From Embleya sp040605455 (GTDB lineage Bacteria > Actinomycetota > Actinomycetes > Streptomycetales > Streptomycetaceae): a stretch of 35,344 nucleotides of DNA. The position numbers and the translations under genes are program-made. The stretch lies in NCBI RefSeq assembly GCF_040605455.1, contig NZ_JBEXCV010000099.1, forward strand, positions 1-35,344. Direction: 5' to 3'. Below are positions 7,532 to 15,334 of this stretch, one piece after another. The notes beneath the pieces are model-generated. The model saw only the letters and a program-made list of their open reading frames with translations, did no database searches and was not told the DNA's origin. The stretch's first letter is position 1. Each line of letters opens with the position of its first letter.

Positions 7532-8863
7532 ATGGCGGCTGAACCCCTGGGGGACTCCCCCGAACACGCGGCGTGGCTCGACGCGGAATGCGACCGACTG
7601 ATCCGCTTCGCCCGGGGCGCGCGGTTGGCCGAGGGCGGGTTCGGGTGGCTGGACGACACCGGTCGGCCGGTCGCGGACGGGGTGCTGCACACGTGGGTGA
7701 CGGCACGGATGACGCATGTGTTCGCGTTGGCGCAGTTGCGGGGGGTCGGCGGCGGGACGGGCAAGGTCGCCGCGGACGCCGGCGGCACGCGCGGCGGCGA
7801 TACGGACGCCGGTGCTGCCGGCGATGTCGACACGGACGAGGCGGCGGCGCTGGTGGCGCACGGTCTCGCCGCCTTGACGGATCTGCTGCACGATCGCGAA
7901 CACGGCGGCTGGCATCCGGTGGTGGACCGGTCCGGGCGGCCCGTACTCGACGCCGAACGCCTCGACGGCAAGCGCATGTACGACCACGCGTTCGTGGTGC
8001 TGGCCGCCGCGAGCGCGTGCGCCGCCGGCCATCGCGGCGCCCCTGCCCTGCTCGCCGAGGCCCTGGACGTCGTCGAGCGCCGATTCTGGGAAGCCGACCG
8101 GGGCGCCTGCGCCGAGTCCTGGGACCGGGCCTGGACCACCGGCGAGGCGTACCGGGGCGCCAACAGCAACATGCACGCCGTCGAGGCGTTCCTGGCCGCC
8201 GCCGACGTCACCGGCGAGCACCGATGGCGCACCCGCGCCCTGCGCATCGCCGACCGGGTCGTGCACGAGCACGCCCGGGCCAACGACTGGCGTCTGATCG
8301 AGCACTTCGACCCGGATTGGACGCCGCGCCGCGAGTACAACCGCGACCGGCCCGCCGACCCGTTCCGCCCGTACGGCGCCACCGTCGGCCATTGGTTCGA
8401 GTGGTCCAGGCTGCTGCTCGCCCTGGCCGCCTCGTTGCCGGATCCGCCCGAGTGGCTGCGGAGCGACGCGGTGGCGCTGTTCGCCGCAGCGGTCCGCGAA
8501 GGCGGCCACGCGGACGGCCGGCCGGGCTTCGTGTACACGCTCGACTGGACCGGACGGCCGGTGGTCCGTACCCGCATGCACTGGGTCCTGGCCGAGGCGA
8601 TCGCGGCGGCGGCGGCACTGCGTCGGGCCACCGGGGTCGCCGACTACGATGACTGGTACCGAGCGTGGTGGGAGCATGCCGACGCCGTGTTCCTGGACCG
8701 GAAGCATGGCAGCTGGCATCACGAACTCGACCCCGACGCGCGGCCCTCGGCCACCGTCTGGCAGGGGAAACCCGACGTGTATCACGCGGTTCAGGCCACC
8801 CTGCTGCCCCGGCTGGGGTCCGCACCGACCCTCGCCGAGGCGTTGCGTCGGGCCGCCCGCTGA
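7532..8863 (+). CDS. AGE/YihS-family aldose-ketose isomerase
   Basis: A 443-residue (alpha/alpha)6-barrel sugar isomerase of the N-acylglucosamine 2-epimerase superfamily. It aligns along its length with Escherichia coli YihS, which interconverts mannose/fructose and sulfoquinovose/sulfofructose. Matching landmarks are HTWVTARMTHVF (His53, Arg59), NSNMHAVEAF (His215), LIEHFDPDW (His258) and KPDVYHAVQATLLPR (His418), corresponding to the active-site His/Arg set. Residues 71-103 are a Gly/Ala/Asp-rich insertion not present in the E. coli protein as I remember it. The Gln of YihS GSWWQELD is His here (GSWHHELD) and the Gln of KQDIYH is Pro, which argues against a copied sulfonate pocket. With a fructokinase-like gene downstream, mannose-to-fructose isomerisation is the simplest role. 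GAGGGAG precedes the start. Confidence 0.85.
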   Translation: MAAEPLGDSPEHAAWLDAECDRLIRFARGARLAEGGFGWLDDTGRPVADGVLHTWVTARMTHVFALAQLRGVGGGTGKVAADAGGTRGGDTDAGAAGDVDTDEAAALVAHGLAALTDLLHDREHGGWHPVVDRSGRPVLDAERLDGKRMYDHAFVVLAAASACAAGHRGAPALLAEALDVVERRFWEADRGACAESWDRAWTTGEAYRGANSNMHAVEAFLAAADVTGEHRWRTRALRIADRVVHEHARANDWRLIEHFDPDWTPRREYNRDRPADPFRPYGATVGHWFEWSRLLLALAASLPDPPEWLRSDAVALFAAAVREGGHADGRPGFVYTLDWTGRPVVRTRMHWVLAEAIAAAAALRRATGVADYDDWYRAWWEHADAVFLDRKHGSWHHELDPDARPSATVWQGKPDVYHAVQATLLPRLGSAPTLAEALRRAAR

Positions 8864-8923
8864 ACCGACGACCGCCACCCGCCCGACCCGACCTCCCGCC
8901 GCCGCTTCCCGCTCCGCTCCCAG

Positions 8924-8980
8924 TCCCGGTGCCATTCGCACCCCCGCTCGCTCCCGGTGCCATTCGCACGCCCGCTCCCG
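8924..8980 (+). repeat. Two-copy tandem repeat, 28-bp unit
   Basis: TCCCGGTGCCATTCGCAC occurs at 8924-8941 and 8952-8969, each followed by one variable base and CCCGCTC, giving a 28-bp period. It lies in the gap between the isomerase stop and the LacI gene. It may have arisen by slippage; it has no palindromic character that would suggest an operator. Confidence 0.7.
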
Positions 8981-9045
8981 GTTCCGAGAGCAACGCACCA
9001 TGGGTGCCGGGTGCGAGCCCGGCCGCTCGAAAGGTAGGACCCCCG

Positions 9046-10077
9046 ATGGCCGGCCCGACGACCCCGGTGCGACCGCGTGGGCGCGGTCGCACCACGATGA
9101 AGGACGTGGCCGCCCTTGCCGGCGTCGGCATCAAGACCGTCTCGCGGGTGATAAACGGTGAGCCGAACGTCAGTGCCGTGAAGCAGCAGGCGGTGTGGGC
9201 CGCCGTCGCGCAGACCGGGTTCCGCCGCAACGACAGCGCGGCGCAGCTGCGCTCGGGTCACACCTCCAGCATCGGCCTGGTCCTGGAGGACGCCGCGGAT
9301 CCGTTCTCCTCCGCGCTGACCCGGTCCATCCAGGACATCGCCCATCAGCACGGCACGGTGCTCTTCAGCGCGTCGTCCGCGGAGGATCCGGACAAGGAGC
9401 GCGACCTCGTCCTGGCGCTGTGCGCCCGCCGCGTGGACGGATTGATCGTGGTCCCGGCCAGCGGCAGCCACCGCTACCTGCTGCCGGAGATCGAGGCCGG
9501 GATGGTGTGCGTGTTCGTCGACCGCCCACCCGGCGACATCGAGGCGGACACCGTACTCGTCGACAACGTCGGCGGCGCCCGAAACGGTGTCGACCACCTG
9601 ATCCGGCACGGCCATCGGCGGATCGCCTTCATCGGCGACCGATTGGAGATCTTCACCGCACGCGAAAGACTGCGCGGCTACCGCGAGGCGTTGACCGAGG
9701 CGGGCATCGAACCGGATCCGCGGCTGGTGTACAACGGGCCGCCGTACGGGGAGGAACTGCGCGCGTGGCTGCGGGCGATGCTCGGTGGGGCCGACCCGGC
9801 CACGGCGGTCTTCTGCGGCAACAGCCGGTTCACGGTGGAGACGGTGCGTGAGATTCGCCGTTCGCCGGTACAGCCCGCCCTGGTCGGCTTCGACGACTTC
9901 GAACTCGCGGACATGCTCAGCCCCGCCGTGACGGTGGTCGCCCAGGACCCGTTCGGCATCGGGCAGGCCGCCGCGCACCTGTTGTTCCGTCGCCTGGGGG
10001 GCGATGCGACCCCGGTGCAACACATCCACATGCGCACCAGGCTGATCCCGCGCGGCTCCGGCGAGGTCGGTCCGTGA
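9046..10077 (+). CDS. LacI-family transcriptional regulator
   Basis: A 343-residue repressor-type regulator. The N-terminal HTH is TMKDVAALAGVGIKTVSRVINGEPNVSA (residues about 17-44), followed by the hinge helix region (NDSAAQLRSGHTSSIGLVL) and a periplasmic-binding-protein-like sensor domain: IGLVLEDAADPFSSALTRSI, RVDGLIVVPASG, HRRIAFIGDR, RERLRGYREAL, and PALVGFDDFELADMLSPAVT. The start at 9046 has AAAGG/TAGGA upstream; an internal ATG at 9097 would clip the HTH less well. It sits between the isomerase and the kinase and is the expected binder of the two palindromes at 7302 and 7500. By family habit it would repress until a pathway sugar or sugar phosphate binds. Confidence 0.92.
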   Translation: MAGPTTPVRPRGRGRTTMKDVAALAGVGIKTVSRVINGEPNVSAVKQQAVWAAVAQTGFRRNDSAAQLRSGHTSSIGLVLEDAADPFSSALTRSIQDIAHQHGTVLFSASSAEDPDKERDLVLALCARRVDGLIVVPASGSHRYLLPEIEAGMVCVFVDRPPGDIEADTVLVDNVGGARNGVDHLIRHGHRRIAFIGDRLEIFTARERLRGYREALTEAGIEPDPRLVYNGPPYGEELRAWLRAMLGGADPATAVFCGNSRFTVETVREIRRSPVQPALVGFDDFELADMLSPAVTVVAQDPFGIGQAAAHLLFRRLGGDATPVQHIHMRTRLIPRGSGEVGP

Positions 10078-10165
10078 CCGGCGGTAGGCGCGCCGGCGCC
10101 CGGCCGGTCGGGGCCCGCGCGTGCGTCATCCATCCGAACGACGGTCCAGCCAGGAAGGCCGCAGC

Positions 10166-11158
10166 ATGATCACCGTGATCGGCGAGGCGTTGATCGACCT
10201 CGTATCCGTCCGGGGCGGCGATCCGGTCGCCCATCCCGGGGGCAGCCCGACCAACGTCGCGGTGGGGCTGGGCCGGCTCGGCGCGCCGGTGCGCCTGATC
10301 ACCCGTTATGGGACGGACCCGCACGGCGAGTTGCTCGCGGCGCACTTGGCGGCGAGTACGGTCGAGGTGGTGCCGCAGAGCCGGTCGGCGGGTCGGACGA
10401 GCGTGGCGCGGGCGGATCTGGACGCGTCGGGGGCCGCGACCTACACCTTCGACATCGTGTGGGAGTTGCCCGAGTCGGTCGGCGTTCCGACCGGGTCCCG
10501 GTGTGTGCACACCGGTTCGATCGCGGCGACGCTCGCTCCGGGCGCGGACCTCGTGCGGCGCGTCCTGGCGGCCGAACACGCGAAGGCGGAGGCGGTGGTC
10601 TCGTACGATCCGAACTGCCGGCCGTCCCTGATGGGCGATCCGGGGCCGGTCCGGGAACGGATCGAGTCTCTGGTGGCCCTGTCGGATGTGGTCAAGGTCA
10701 GCGACGAGGACCTCGAATGGCTCTATCCGGCCCGGGACTTCGCCGAAGTCGCGGATGCCTGGCTGGGGCTGGGCCCGAGCCTGGTCGTGGTCACCCGAGG
10801 CGCCGCAGGCTCGTACGGCGTGTGCTCGGCGGGTCGCGCCACGGCGCCGGCCCGGGCGGTGCGGGTGGTGGACACGGTCGGTGCGGGCGACGCCTACACG
10901 GCCGGCCTGCTGGACGCCCTTCGCCGCCGGGACCTGCTGAACCCCGCCGGCATCCGGCGCCTCGACCCGGCGACGCTCGGCACGCTGCTCACGGACGCGT
11001 CGGTGGTCGCGGCCCTCACCTGCTCCCGGGCGGGCGCGAACCCGCCCACGGCGGCGGAGCTGAGCGCGTATCGCCGCGAGCACGGACTCGCCTGCGGAGC
11101 GGGTCGACACCAGGGCTCGTCGTCGAACCCGTGGCCCGGGTCGGCCGGGACCCGATGA
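10166..11158 (+). CDS. PfkB-family sugar kinase (fructokinase-like)
   Basis: A 330-residue ribokinase-fold kinase that moves phosphate from ATP to a sugar hydroxyl. It has the N-terminal PfkB signature GGSPTNVAVGLGRLG (residues 25-39) and the C-terminal signature DTVGAGDAYTAGLLDAL with catalytic base Asp242. The segment SYDPNCRPSLM (about 147-157) is typical of fructokinase-type members. AGGAAGG precedes the ATG at 10166 at normal spacing; a start at 10121 would add an unsupported tail. It is the last gene of the plus-strand sugar group, 88 bp after the LacI gene. Fructose is the likeliest substrate if the isomerase makes fructose; sulfofructose (YihV-like) remains possible. Confidence 0.85.
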   Translation: MITVIGEALIDLVSVRGGDPVAHPGGSPTNVAVGLGRLGAPVRLITRYGTDPHGELLAAHLAASTVEVVPQSRSAGRTSVARADLDASGAATYTFDIVWELPESVGVPTGSRCVHTGSIAATLAPGADLVRRVLAAEHAKAEAVVSYDPNCRPSLMGDPGPVRERIESLVALSDVVKVSDEDLEWLYPARDFAEVADAWLGLGPSLVVVTRGAAGSYGVCSAGRATAPARAVRVVDTVGAGDAYTAGLLDALRRRDLLNPAGIRRLDPATLGTLLTDASVVAALTCSRAGANPPTAAELSAYRREHGLACGAGRHQGSSSNPWPGSAGTR

Positions 11159-11268
11159 GACCGCGGTCGCCCCCCGCACGGATCGGCAGAAGGTCGTTTT
11201 CGGTCACGGGTGGATGACGGCGCGGCGAGACCGTGCCAGGGCGGCTGCGGGAGCTCTACGGTAAACCC

Positions 11269-11796
11269 ATGACTGTGTCGTCGGATGCCGACCGGCAGCT
11301 CGCACTGATCGTCGAAGTCCAGGATCTGGCCCGGGAGTTGGGTATACAGGTCTGGTTGCGTGGCGGATGGGCAATGGATTTCTTCCTGGGCCGGATAACC
11401 CGGGAACATGTAGACGTCGACTGGTTCGCGTGGGCTCAGGACGCCCCGGCGCTCACCGCGGCGTTCTCCGCGCGAGGATTCGTTCGCCTGGCTCGGGCTC
11501 CCGCCGAGCAACAACTCGATTACACGACGGGCGACGTGGAGTTGGGCTTCGCCTTCCTGGCCCGCGATCCCGACGGTCACGTGATCGTGGCCGGCGGACC
11601 GTGGGCGGGTTCTCGCTGGCCGGAGGGGATGCTGGAGACGCCTCCGGGCAAGCTGGCCGGGCTGTCCTGCCCGATCGTCTCGCCCGAGGCGCAGATCGAG
11701 ATCAAGTTGATGACACCGACGTGGATGCCGCATCGGCCACGTCGGGCCAAGGATGTCGAGGACGTCGAGCGACTGCGGGAGGGGATGGCCAGGTAG
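11269..11796 (+). CDS. Aminoglycoside nucleotidyltransferase-like protein
   Basis: A 175-residue protein of the ANT(2'')/LinB-type nucleotidyltransferase superfamily. The signature is VWLRGGWAMDFFLGRITREHVDVDWFAW: GGW (32-34) binds nucleotide phosphate, and Asp49 and Asp51 are the metal-binding pair. A later acidic residue may come from DVELGF, and EIKLMTPTWMPHRPRRAKDVEDVERL matches the family C-terminus. Relatives adenylylate or nucleotidylate aminoglycosides or lincosamides, but many chromosomal actinobacterial members have no known substrate, so resistance should not be assumed. An in-frame GTG at 11233 is an alternative start. It faces a phosphotransferase gene, without shared transcription. 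Confidence 0.75.
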   Translation: MTVSSDADRQLALIVEVQDLARELGIQVWLRGGWAMDFFLGRITREHVDVDWFAWAQDAPALTAAFSARGFVRLARAPAEQQLDYTTGDVELGFAFLARDPDGHVIVAGGPWAGSRWPEGMLETPPGKLAGLSCPIVSPEAQIEIKLMTPTWMPHRPRRAKDVEDVERLREGMAR

Positions 11797-12150
11797 ACCG
11801 CACGGCTGGGTCGTCGTGATTCCGGTGGGGGTGCGACAACCGCGTGAGCGGGGACGGTGGGGCGACCGACGTGAGGTCGGCGTCCGGAGGCGACCGGCGC
11901 GCGTCGGCACCTCGGGGATGTGATCGACACGAACGATCCGTCCGGGCATCCGCCCTCACTCCACCACGCCGACACCGGCCGGCCGGATTTCGCGGGTGGA
12001 CGGGCCGATCGGGCGGGTGGCAGTGGTCGCGATCGCGTCGCCGGCGGTGGCCGAACCGGTCGAGGCGGGTGCGCGGCGATACGGGGAGCGCGGGCGCCGG
12101 GGGACGCGGGCTCGGCGGCGGACGTCCCCCGTGGCGGGCGAACCGGCGAA
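11797..12150. other. Convergent intergenic region without a gene
   Basis: A 354-bp gap between the convergent nucleotidyltransferase and phosphotransferase genes. Several frames are open because of base composition, but none has a ribosome site, sensible codon pattern or recognisable protein. The only clear element is the hairpin at 12098-12131. Confidence 0.6.
12098..12131. terminator. Inverted repeat, likely terminator
   Basis: CGGGGGACG (12098-12106) pairs with CGTCCCCCG (12123-12131) over a 16-base loop. It lies 20 bp beyond the phosphotransferase stop on the minus strand and is placed to end transcription of that operon. Confidence 0.5.
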
Positions 12151-12981
12151 CTACACGACTCGGTCGAGGTGGGCCAGGAGTCGTGCCGCCTGTCGCTCCA
12201 GCGTTCCGGGTGGGTTGCGGTCGTGGCCAGGGCTGTCCGGCAGCAGCATCAGCAGCCAGATGAAGGCCAGCAGGGTCCGGAAGTTCCCTAGCCGTTCGAT
12301 CTCCGGATCGGTCGGTTCGAAGCAGGACAGAAAGAACGTCGTGTCGTCCTCGGTGCCGCCGGGCCACATCGAGATGTGCTCGACGATCTCCGCCAGCTCG
12401 AACGCCCGGTCGCTGCGCCCGGAGATCTCGAAGTCCACGAGGCGAACCCGCGTGCCGTCCCACAGGTAGTTGGCCAGGTTTCCGTCCGACAGGCCGAACA
12501 CCGGTCGGATACCCGGCCCCGGTTCCGACGCCGGGTCCCGATCGGCCAGCCACCTGCGTCCGGCCTCGAATGCCTGCGCCACCGTCGGGTCCGGGCCGAG
12601 TTCGCGACCGCCCGTACTCCACGCCCGCGCCTTGCCCTCGACCACGGGCGGATACCAGGTGCAGGCCGGCAGCGCCAGGACCACCTCCGGCGGGATCGCG
12701 TCGTGCATCGTGCCGATTGCCTCCGCCAGGGCTCTCAGTCGCTTCCGGTCGAGTTCGCGTCCGCGAAGCGGCACACCCTCCAGTCGGGACATGACGATGA
12801 CGGGCGGCTCGCCTTCGAGGTCCGCCCGGATGGGTTCGGGGGCCAGGCCCGGTGCGTATCGGGTCAGCAGGTGCAGCGCCTGCCACTCGCGCAGCGGCTG
12901 CGCCCGCTCGCGCGAGCGGAAACTCTTGACGACCACGTCGTCACCAAGCTCGATGTCGTGCGTACTCCAGGTCTCGGTCAT
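12151..12981 (-). CDS. APH-type phosphotransferase
   Basis: A 276-residue protein with the protein-kinase-like fold of aminoglycoside/choline phosphotransferases. The catalytic segment is VFGLSDGNLANYLWDG: Asp166 and Asn171 hold the positions of the catalytic Asp and metal-binding Asn, but the usual HGD triplet reads LSD. The metal-binding Asp183 follows in VRLVDFE. The N-lobe shows VVVKSF (Lys19) and REWQAL (Glu32), consistent with the ATP-binding Lys/Glu pair. The ATG at 12981 overlaps the stop of the upstream DUF2071 gene by four bases, so the pair is an operon. Substrate unknown; antibiotic, sugar or small-metabolite phosphorylation are all possible. Confidence 0.75.
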   Translation of the reverse strand: MTETWSTHDIELGDDVVVKSFRSRERAQPLREWQALHLLTRYAPGLAPEPIRADLEGEPPVIVMSRLEGVPLRGRELDRKRLRALAEAIGTMHDAIPPEVVLALPACTWYPPVVEGKARAWSTGGRELGPDPTVAQAFEAGRRWLADRDPASEPGPGIRPVFGLSDGNLANYLWDGTRVRLVDFEISGRSDRAFELAEIVEHISMWPGGTEDDTTFFLSCFEPTDPEIERLGNFRTLLAFIWLLMLLPDSPGHDRNPPGTLERQAARLLAHLDRVV

Positions 12982-13751
12982 CGCGGCACGCTACTTCCCT
13001 GCGGTGGACATGGGCCGGCGGCGACCGGGAGGGGTGGGCCGAAGCGGACGGGGACGCCGGGTGAGTAGAGCACGCTGTCCGGATCGCCGGCGACCCGGGG
13101 GAGGCCGGCGGCTGCGACCAGATCGTCGTCGAGATGCAGCAACTCGGCGCGGCGAAGCGGCCATCGCGGGTGTGCGTTGGGTAGGTAGAGGGTGCGGCCG
13201 CCGACTCGGGTGTGCAGGCCCCAGCGCGCGGTGACGAAGTGTTCGAGTGGGCTGGGGTCGGTCACCGGTGCGCCGACTCGCACCTCCACCGTGCCGCCCC
13301 TCGGCGCGCCCTCGGGGCGATGCCGCCGCGTCGTGTAGCGCACGCGGTCGGCGGTCCGGTCGATGCGCATCCGGGCCCAGCGGTACGGGAGTCGCAGCGT
13401 GGCCCGGGCGGTCAGCACGGGCAGCAGGCGGGCGGCCTCCAGCGAACGGAACACGACGCCGCGCCGGCCGGCGCCGTCCACGGAGTACAGCCGCACGTTG
13501 GTCTCCGGGAAGGTGCCCAGCCACGGCACGCCCGGCAGGCGCAGGAATCCGACGCCCACCATCCGAAACGGCACCAGGCCGACGTAGGTCACGCCGTCCA
13601 GGACGTCCGGCCGGGTCCCCTCCGGGAGCAGCGGGGCGACCGCGGCGGGCGGCACGGCCCAGTGCACGAAGGTGAGTTCGCTCCAGCGCTGGGTGAGCAG
13701 CACGTGCGGGATGCCGCGCGGCGACAACGGGGTGACGGGTTCGGTCCACAT
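12978..13751 (-). CDS. DUF2071 (YqjF-type) family protein
   Basis: A 257-residue protein of the DUF2071/YqjF family, which adopts an acetoacetate-decarboxylase-like fold of unknown function. Family features are LLTQRWSELTFVHWAVPPAAVAPLLPEGT (about residues 18-46), DGVTYVGLVPFRM, LGTFPETNVRLYSVD and GVVFRSLEAARLLPVLTAR, with HTRVGGRTLYLPNAHPRWPLRRAEL near the C-terminus. The start at 13751 keeps the family length; 13769 is also in frame, and neither has a clear ribosome site. It is the first gene of a two-gene operon, its TGA overlapping the phosphotransferase ATG. Confidence 0.8.
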   Translation of the reverse strand: MWTEPVTPLSPRGIPHVLLTQRWSELTFVHWAVPPAAVAPLLPEGTRPDVLDGVTYVGLVPFRMVGVGFLRLPGVPWLGTFPETNVRLYSVDGAGRRGVVFRSLEAARLLPVLTARATLRLPYRWARMRIDRTADRVRYTTRRHRPEGAPRGGTVEVRVGAPVTDPSPLEHFVTARWGLHTRVGGRTLYLPNAHPRWPLRRAELLHLDDDLVAAAGLPRVAGDPDSVLYSPGVPVRFGPPLPVAAGPCPPQGSSVPR

Positions 13752-13887
13752 CCGATCATGGTGACCCATCCCGTGCGACCGCGTGCACCGTCTCCCGTCC
13801 GAGCGTTGGCGGTTCGGGCCTGGCTCGGGCGCGGGCGTCGCAGTTGGGCTTCGGTTCGGCCGAGCCGAGGGATGATGCGATGGAGCC

Positions 13888-14355
13888 GTGACCCGAAGGA
13901 CGCGAAGCCGATCCCGAGGCGGCCCGGGAGCGGTACGACCGCGACATGCGCGCTACGCGCGGCGCGGTGCGGGAGGTGTTCCGCGCCGATCCGCGCGATG
14001 CGCACCGGGTCTGGGCATCGTGCGTGTGGCCGGTGTGGTCGCGGGCTTCGTCGGGGGTCCCGTCGTCGGGGGCCTGGTGGTCGGATCGTTCGCCGCACTG
14101 TTCGTGGTGGCTCTGACGATCATGCTCGTTCGAGGCATCCGAGGGGTCGAGGCCGGACGCCGGGCCTATCTCGCCACGTTCGGGTGGTCGCAGTGGTTCC
14201 AGGGCATCCCGGAGGCTCATGACGCGGGCCCCGGCGTGGCGACGACGTTTCCGTGGGGGCGGCGCGGGTTCGGGCCGGGAGGGTCGGCGCCGGCGGTGCG
14301 TGGTCGGTTCGGCGTCTGTGCCGCGATCAGGGCGTCGCCGGTGGATGAGCGGTAG
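13888..14355 (+). pseudogene. Frameshifted small membrane-protein gene
   Basis: Two reading frames together spell a plausible protein. One frame, from about 13892 to 14014, gives EAARERYDRDMRATRGAVRE followed by VFRADPRDAHRVW, a charged cytoplasmic helix. The next frame, from about 14014, gives IVRVAGVVAGFVGGPVVGGL and then a hydrophobic stretch ending in IMLVRGIRGVEAGRRAYLATFGWSQWF, that is, two close membrane helices and an aromatic tail. The change of frame is at about 14011-14016. At the 5' end an ATG at 13880 with GAGGG upstream hits TGA after three codons, and a GTG at 13888 is in the second frame. The tail runs on to 14355 over the ArsR gene, which is unnatural. Decay or a sequencing error would both explain it. 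Confidence 0.45.
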
Positions 14356-15275
14356 TACAGGACGGAGCGGCCGGAGCGGCGGCGCAACACGAGGTGGGCG
14401 TCCAGGAGGACCTTGAGGTGGCGGCCCACCGAGCCGAGGCCCTGGCCGGTGAGGGCGACCAGTTGGGTGGTGCTCTTGGGGGTGTCCAGGCGGGTCAGGA
14501 CGCCGGCTCGGGCCGGGCCGAGGAGACGGGCCAGCGGGTCGGGGCCGGCTTGGCGGTGGGCGTCGGCCAGGGTGCCCGAGCACGGGTAGATCACCGCGTA
14601 GTGGCGCTCCTCCTGCCAGGCCACCCAGCCGCGCCCGGCGGTCACCGGCACGAACGACAGCCGGGCACCGCCGAGTTCGCGTGGCGGATAGTCGTGGGCG
14701 TTGATCCGCAGCCGGCTCGCGCCCAGCCAGCGCATGCCCGGACGCAGGTCGTCCAGGGCCGCCGCCCAGCCGCCTCGGCCGAGTTGGCCGGTGCGGGCGA
14801 CGATGTCGGCCTCGATGATCCGCCGCCGGCGCGGCCAGTCCGGTCGGACCACCCGGATCCACACCCAGTCCAGGATGTCCGCGGCGCGGGGGCCGAGATC
14901 GGGCCGGTGCAGCACGGTGGGCAGCGGGCCGCCCATCGACACCTCCAGATCGGCCCGGGCGACCGGGTCCGACGTGGCACGGATACCGGCCAGTTCCGCA
15001 GCGAAGGCCGGTTCGCCGCTCAGCGGCGGCGGGGGCGTGAGGAAGTCCGCGTTCCAACTGCCGCCGAAGCCGATCCGCAGCAGCAGCGCGGTGATCGGGT
15101 CCTCGGCCAGCCGGGCCCGGTAGCCCGGCAGGTGTGCGTCCAGCCAGGTCCGCTCGCCGGGATGCGCCGCCGTACCCCGTTGCAGCGTCTTCAGCGTCGC
15201 GGTGACCTCGGCCAGGGGCGAGACCGCGAATCGGCTGCCCGCGAGGGTATCCGCGTCGATCCGCCACCACCCCAT
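14217..15275 (-). CDS. ArsR-family regulator with DUF5937 domain
   Basis: A 352-residue regulator. The long N-terminal part (about residues 1-240) matches the DUF5937 domain found before winged helices in streptomycete regulators: MGWWRIDADTLAGSRFAVSPLAEVTATL and RTWLDAHLPGYRARLAEDP. Residues about 245-325 are an ArsR winged helix: PLARLLGPARAGVLTRLDTP, TTQLVALTGQGLGSVGRHLK as recognition region, and LRRRSGRSVLYYR as wing. No Cys-rich metal site is seen. GGGAGG precedes the ATG at 15275. It is divergent from an MFS gene 59 bp away, with a palindrome over its ribosome site, a layout that suggests it represses itself and the transporter. Confidence 0.85.
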   Translation of the reverse strand: MGWWRIDADTLAGSRFAVSPLAEVTATLKTLQRGTAAHPGERTWLDAHLPGYRARLAEDPITALLLRIGFGGSWNADFLTPPPPLSGEPAFAAELAGIRATSDPVARADLEVSMGGPLPTVLHRPDLGPRAADILDWVWIRVVRPDWPRRRRIIEADIVARTGQLGRGGWAAALDDLRPGMRWLGASRLRINAHDYPPRELGGARLSFVPVTAGRGWVAWQEERHYAVIYPCSGTLADAHRQAGPDPLARLLGPARAGVLTRLDTPKSTTQLVALTGQGLGSVGRHLKVLLDAHLVLRRRSGRSVLYYRSSTGDALIAAQTPNRPRTAGADPPGPNPRRPHGNVVATPGPAS

Positions 15276-15277
15276 GC

Positions 15278-15295
15278 TTTCGCCTCCCGGCGAAA
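15278..15295. promoter_or_regulatory. Palindromic operator between ArsR and MFS genes
   Basis: TTTCGCC, four bases, then GGCGAAA: a perfect 7-bp-arm palindrome that covers the ribosome-binding site of the ArsR gene inside the 59-bp divergent promoter. Position and symmetry fit autoregulation by the ArsR protein. Confidence 0.55.
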
Positions 15296-15334
15296 CAGTA
15301 ACGCCCGTGCACCGCCGGGCTGGAAGCTCTGGGC

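Noticed and set aside
11269..11796. Calling the nucleotidyltransferase-like gene an antibiotic-resistance determinant
   Set aside because: The fold and metal motif are clear, but substrate-defining residues cannot be judged by eye and many chromosomal relatives have no known drug substrate.
11844..12291. Open plus-strand frames between the nucleotidyltransferase and phosphotransferase genes
   Set aside because: They have no start signal or homology-like features and run into the antisense of the phosphotransferase gene.
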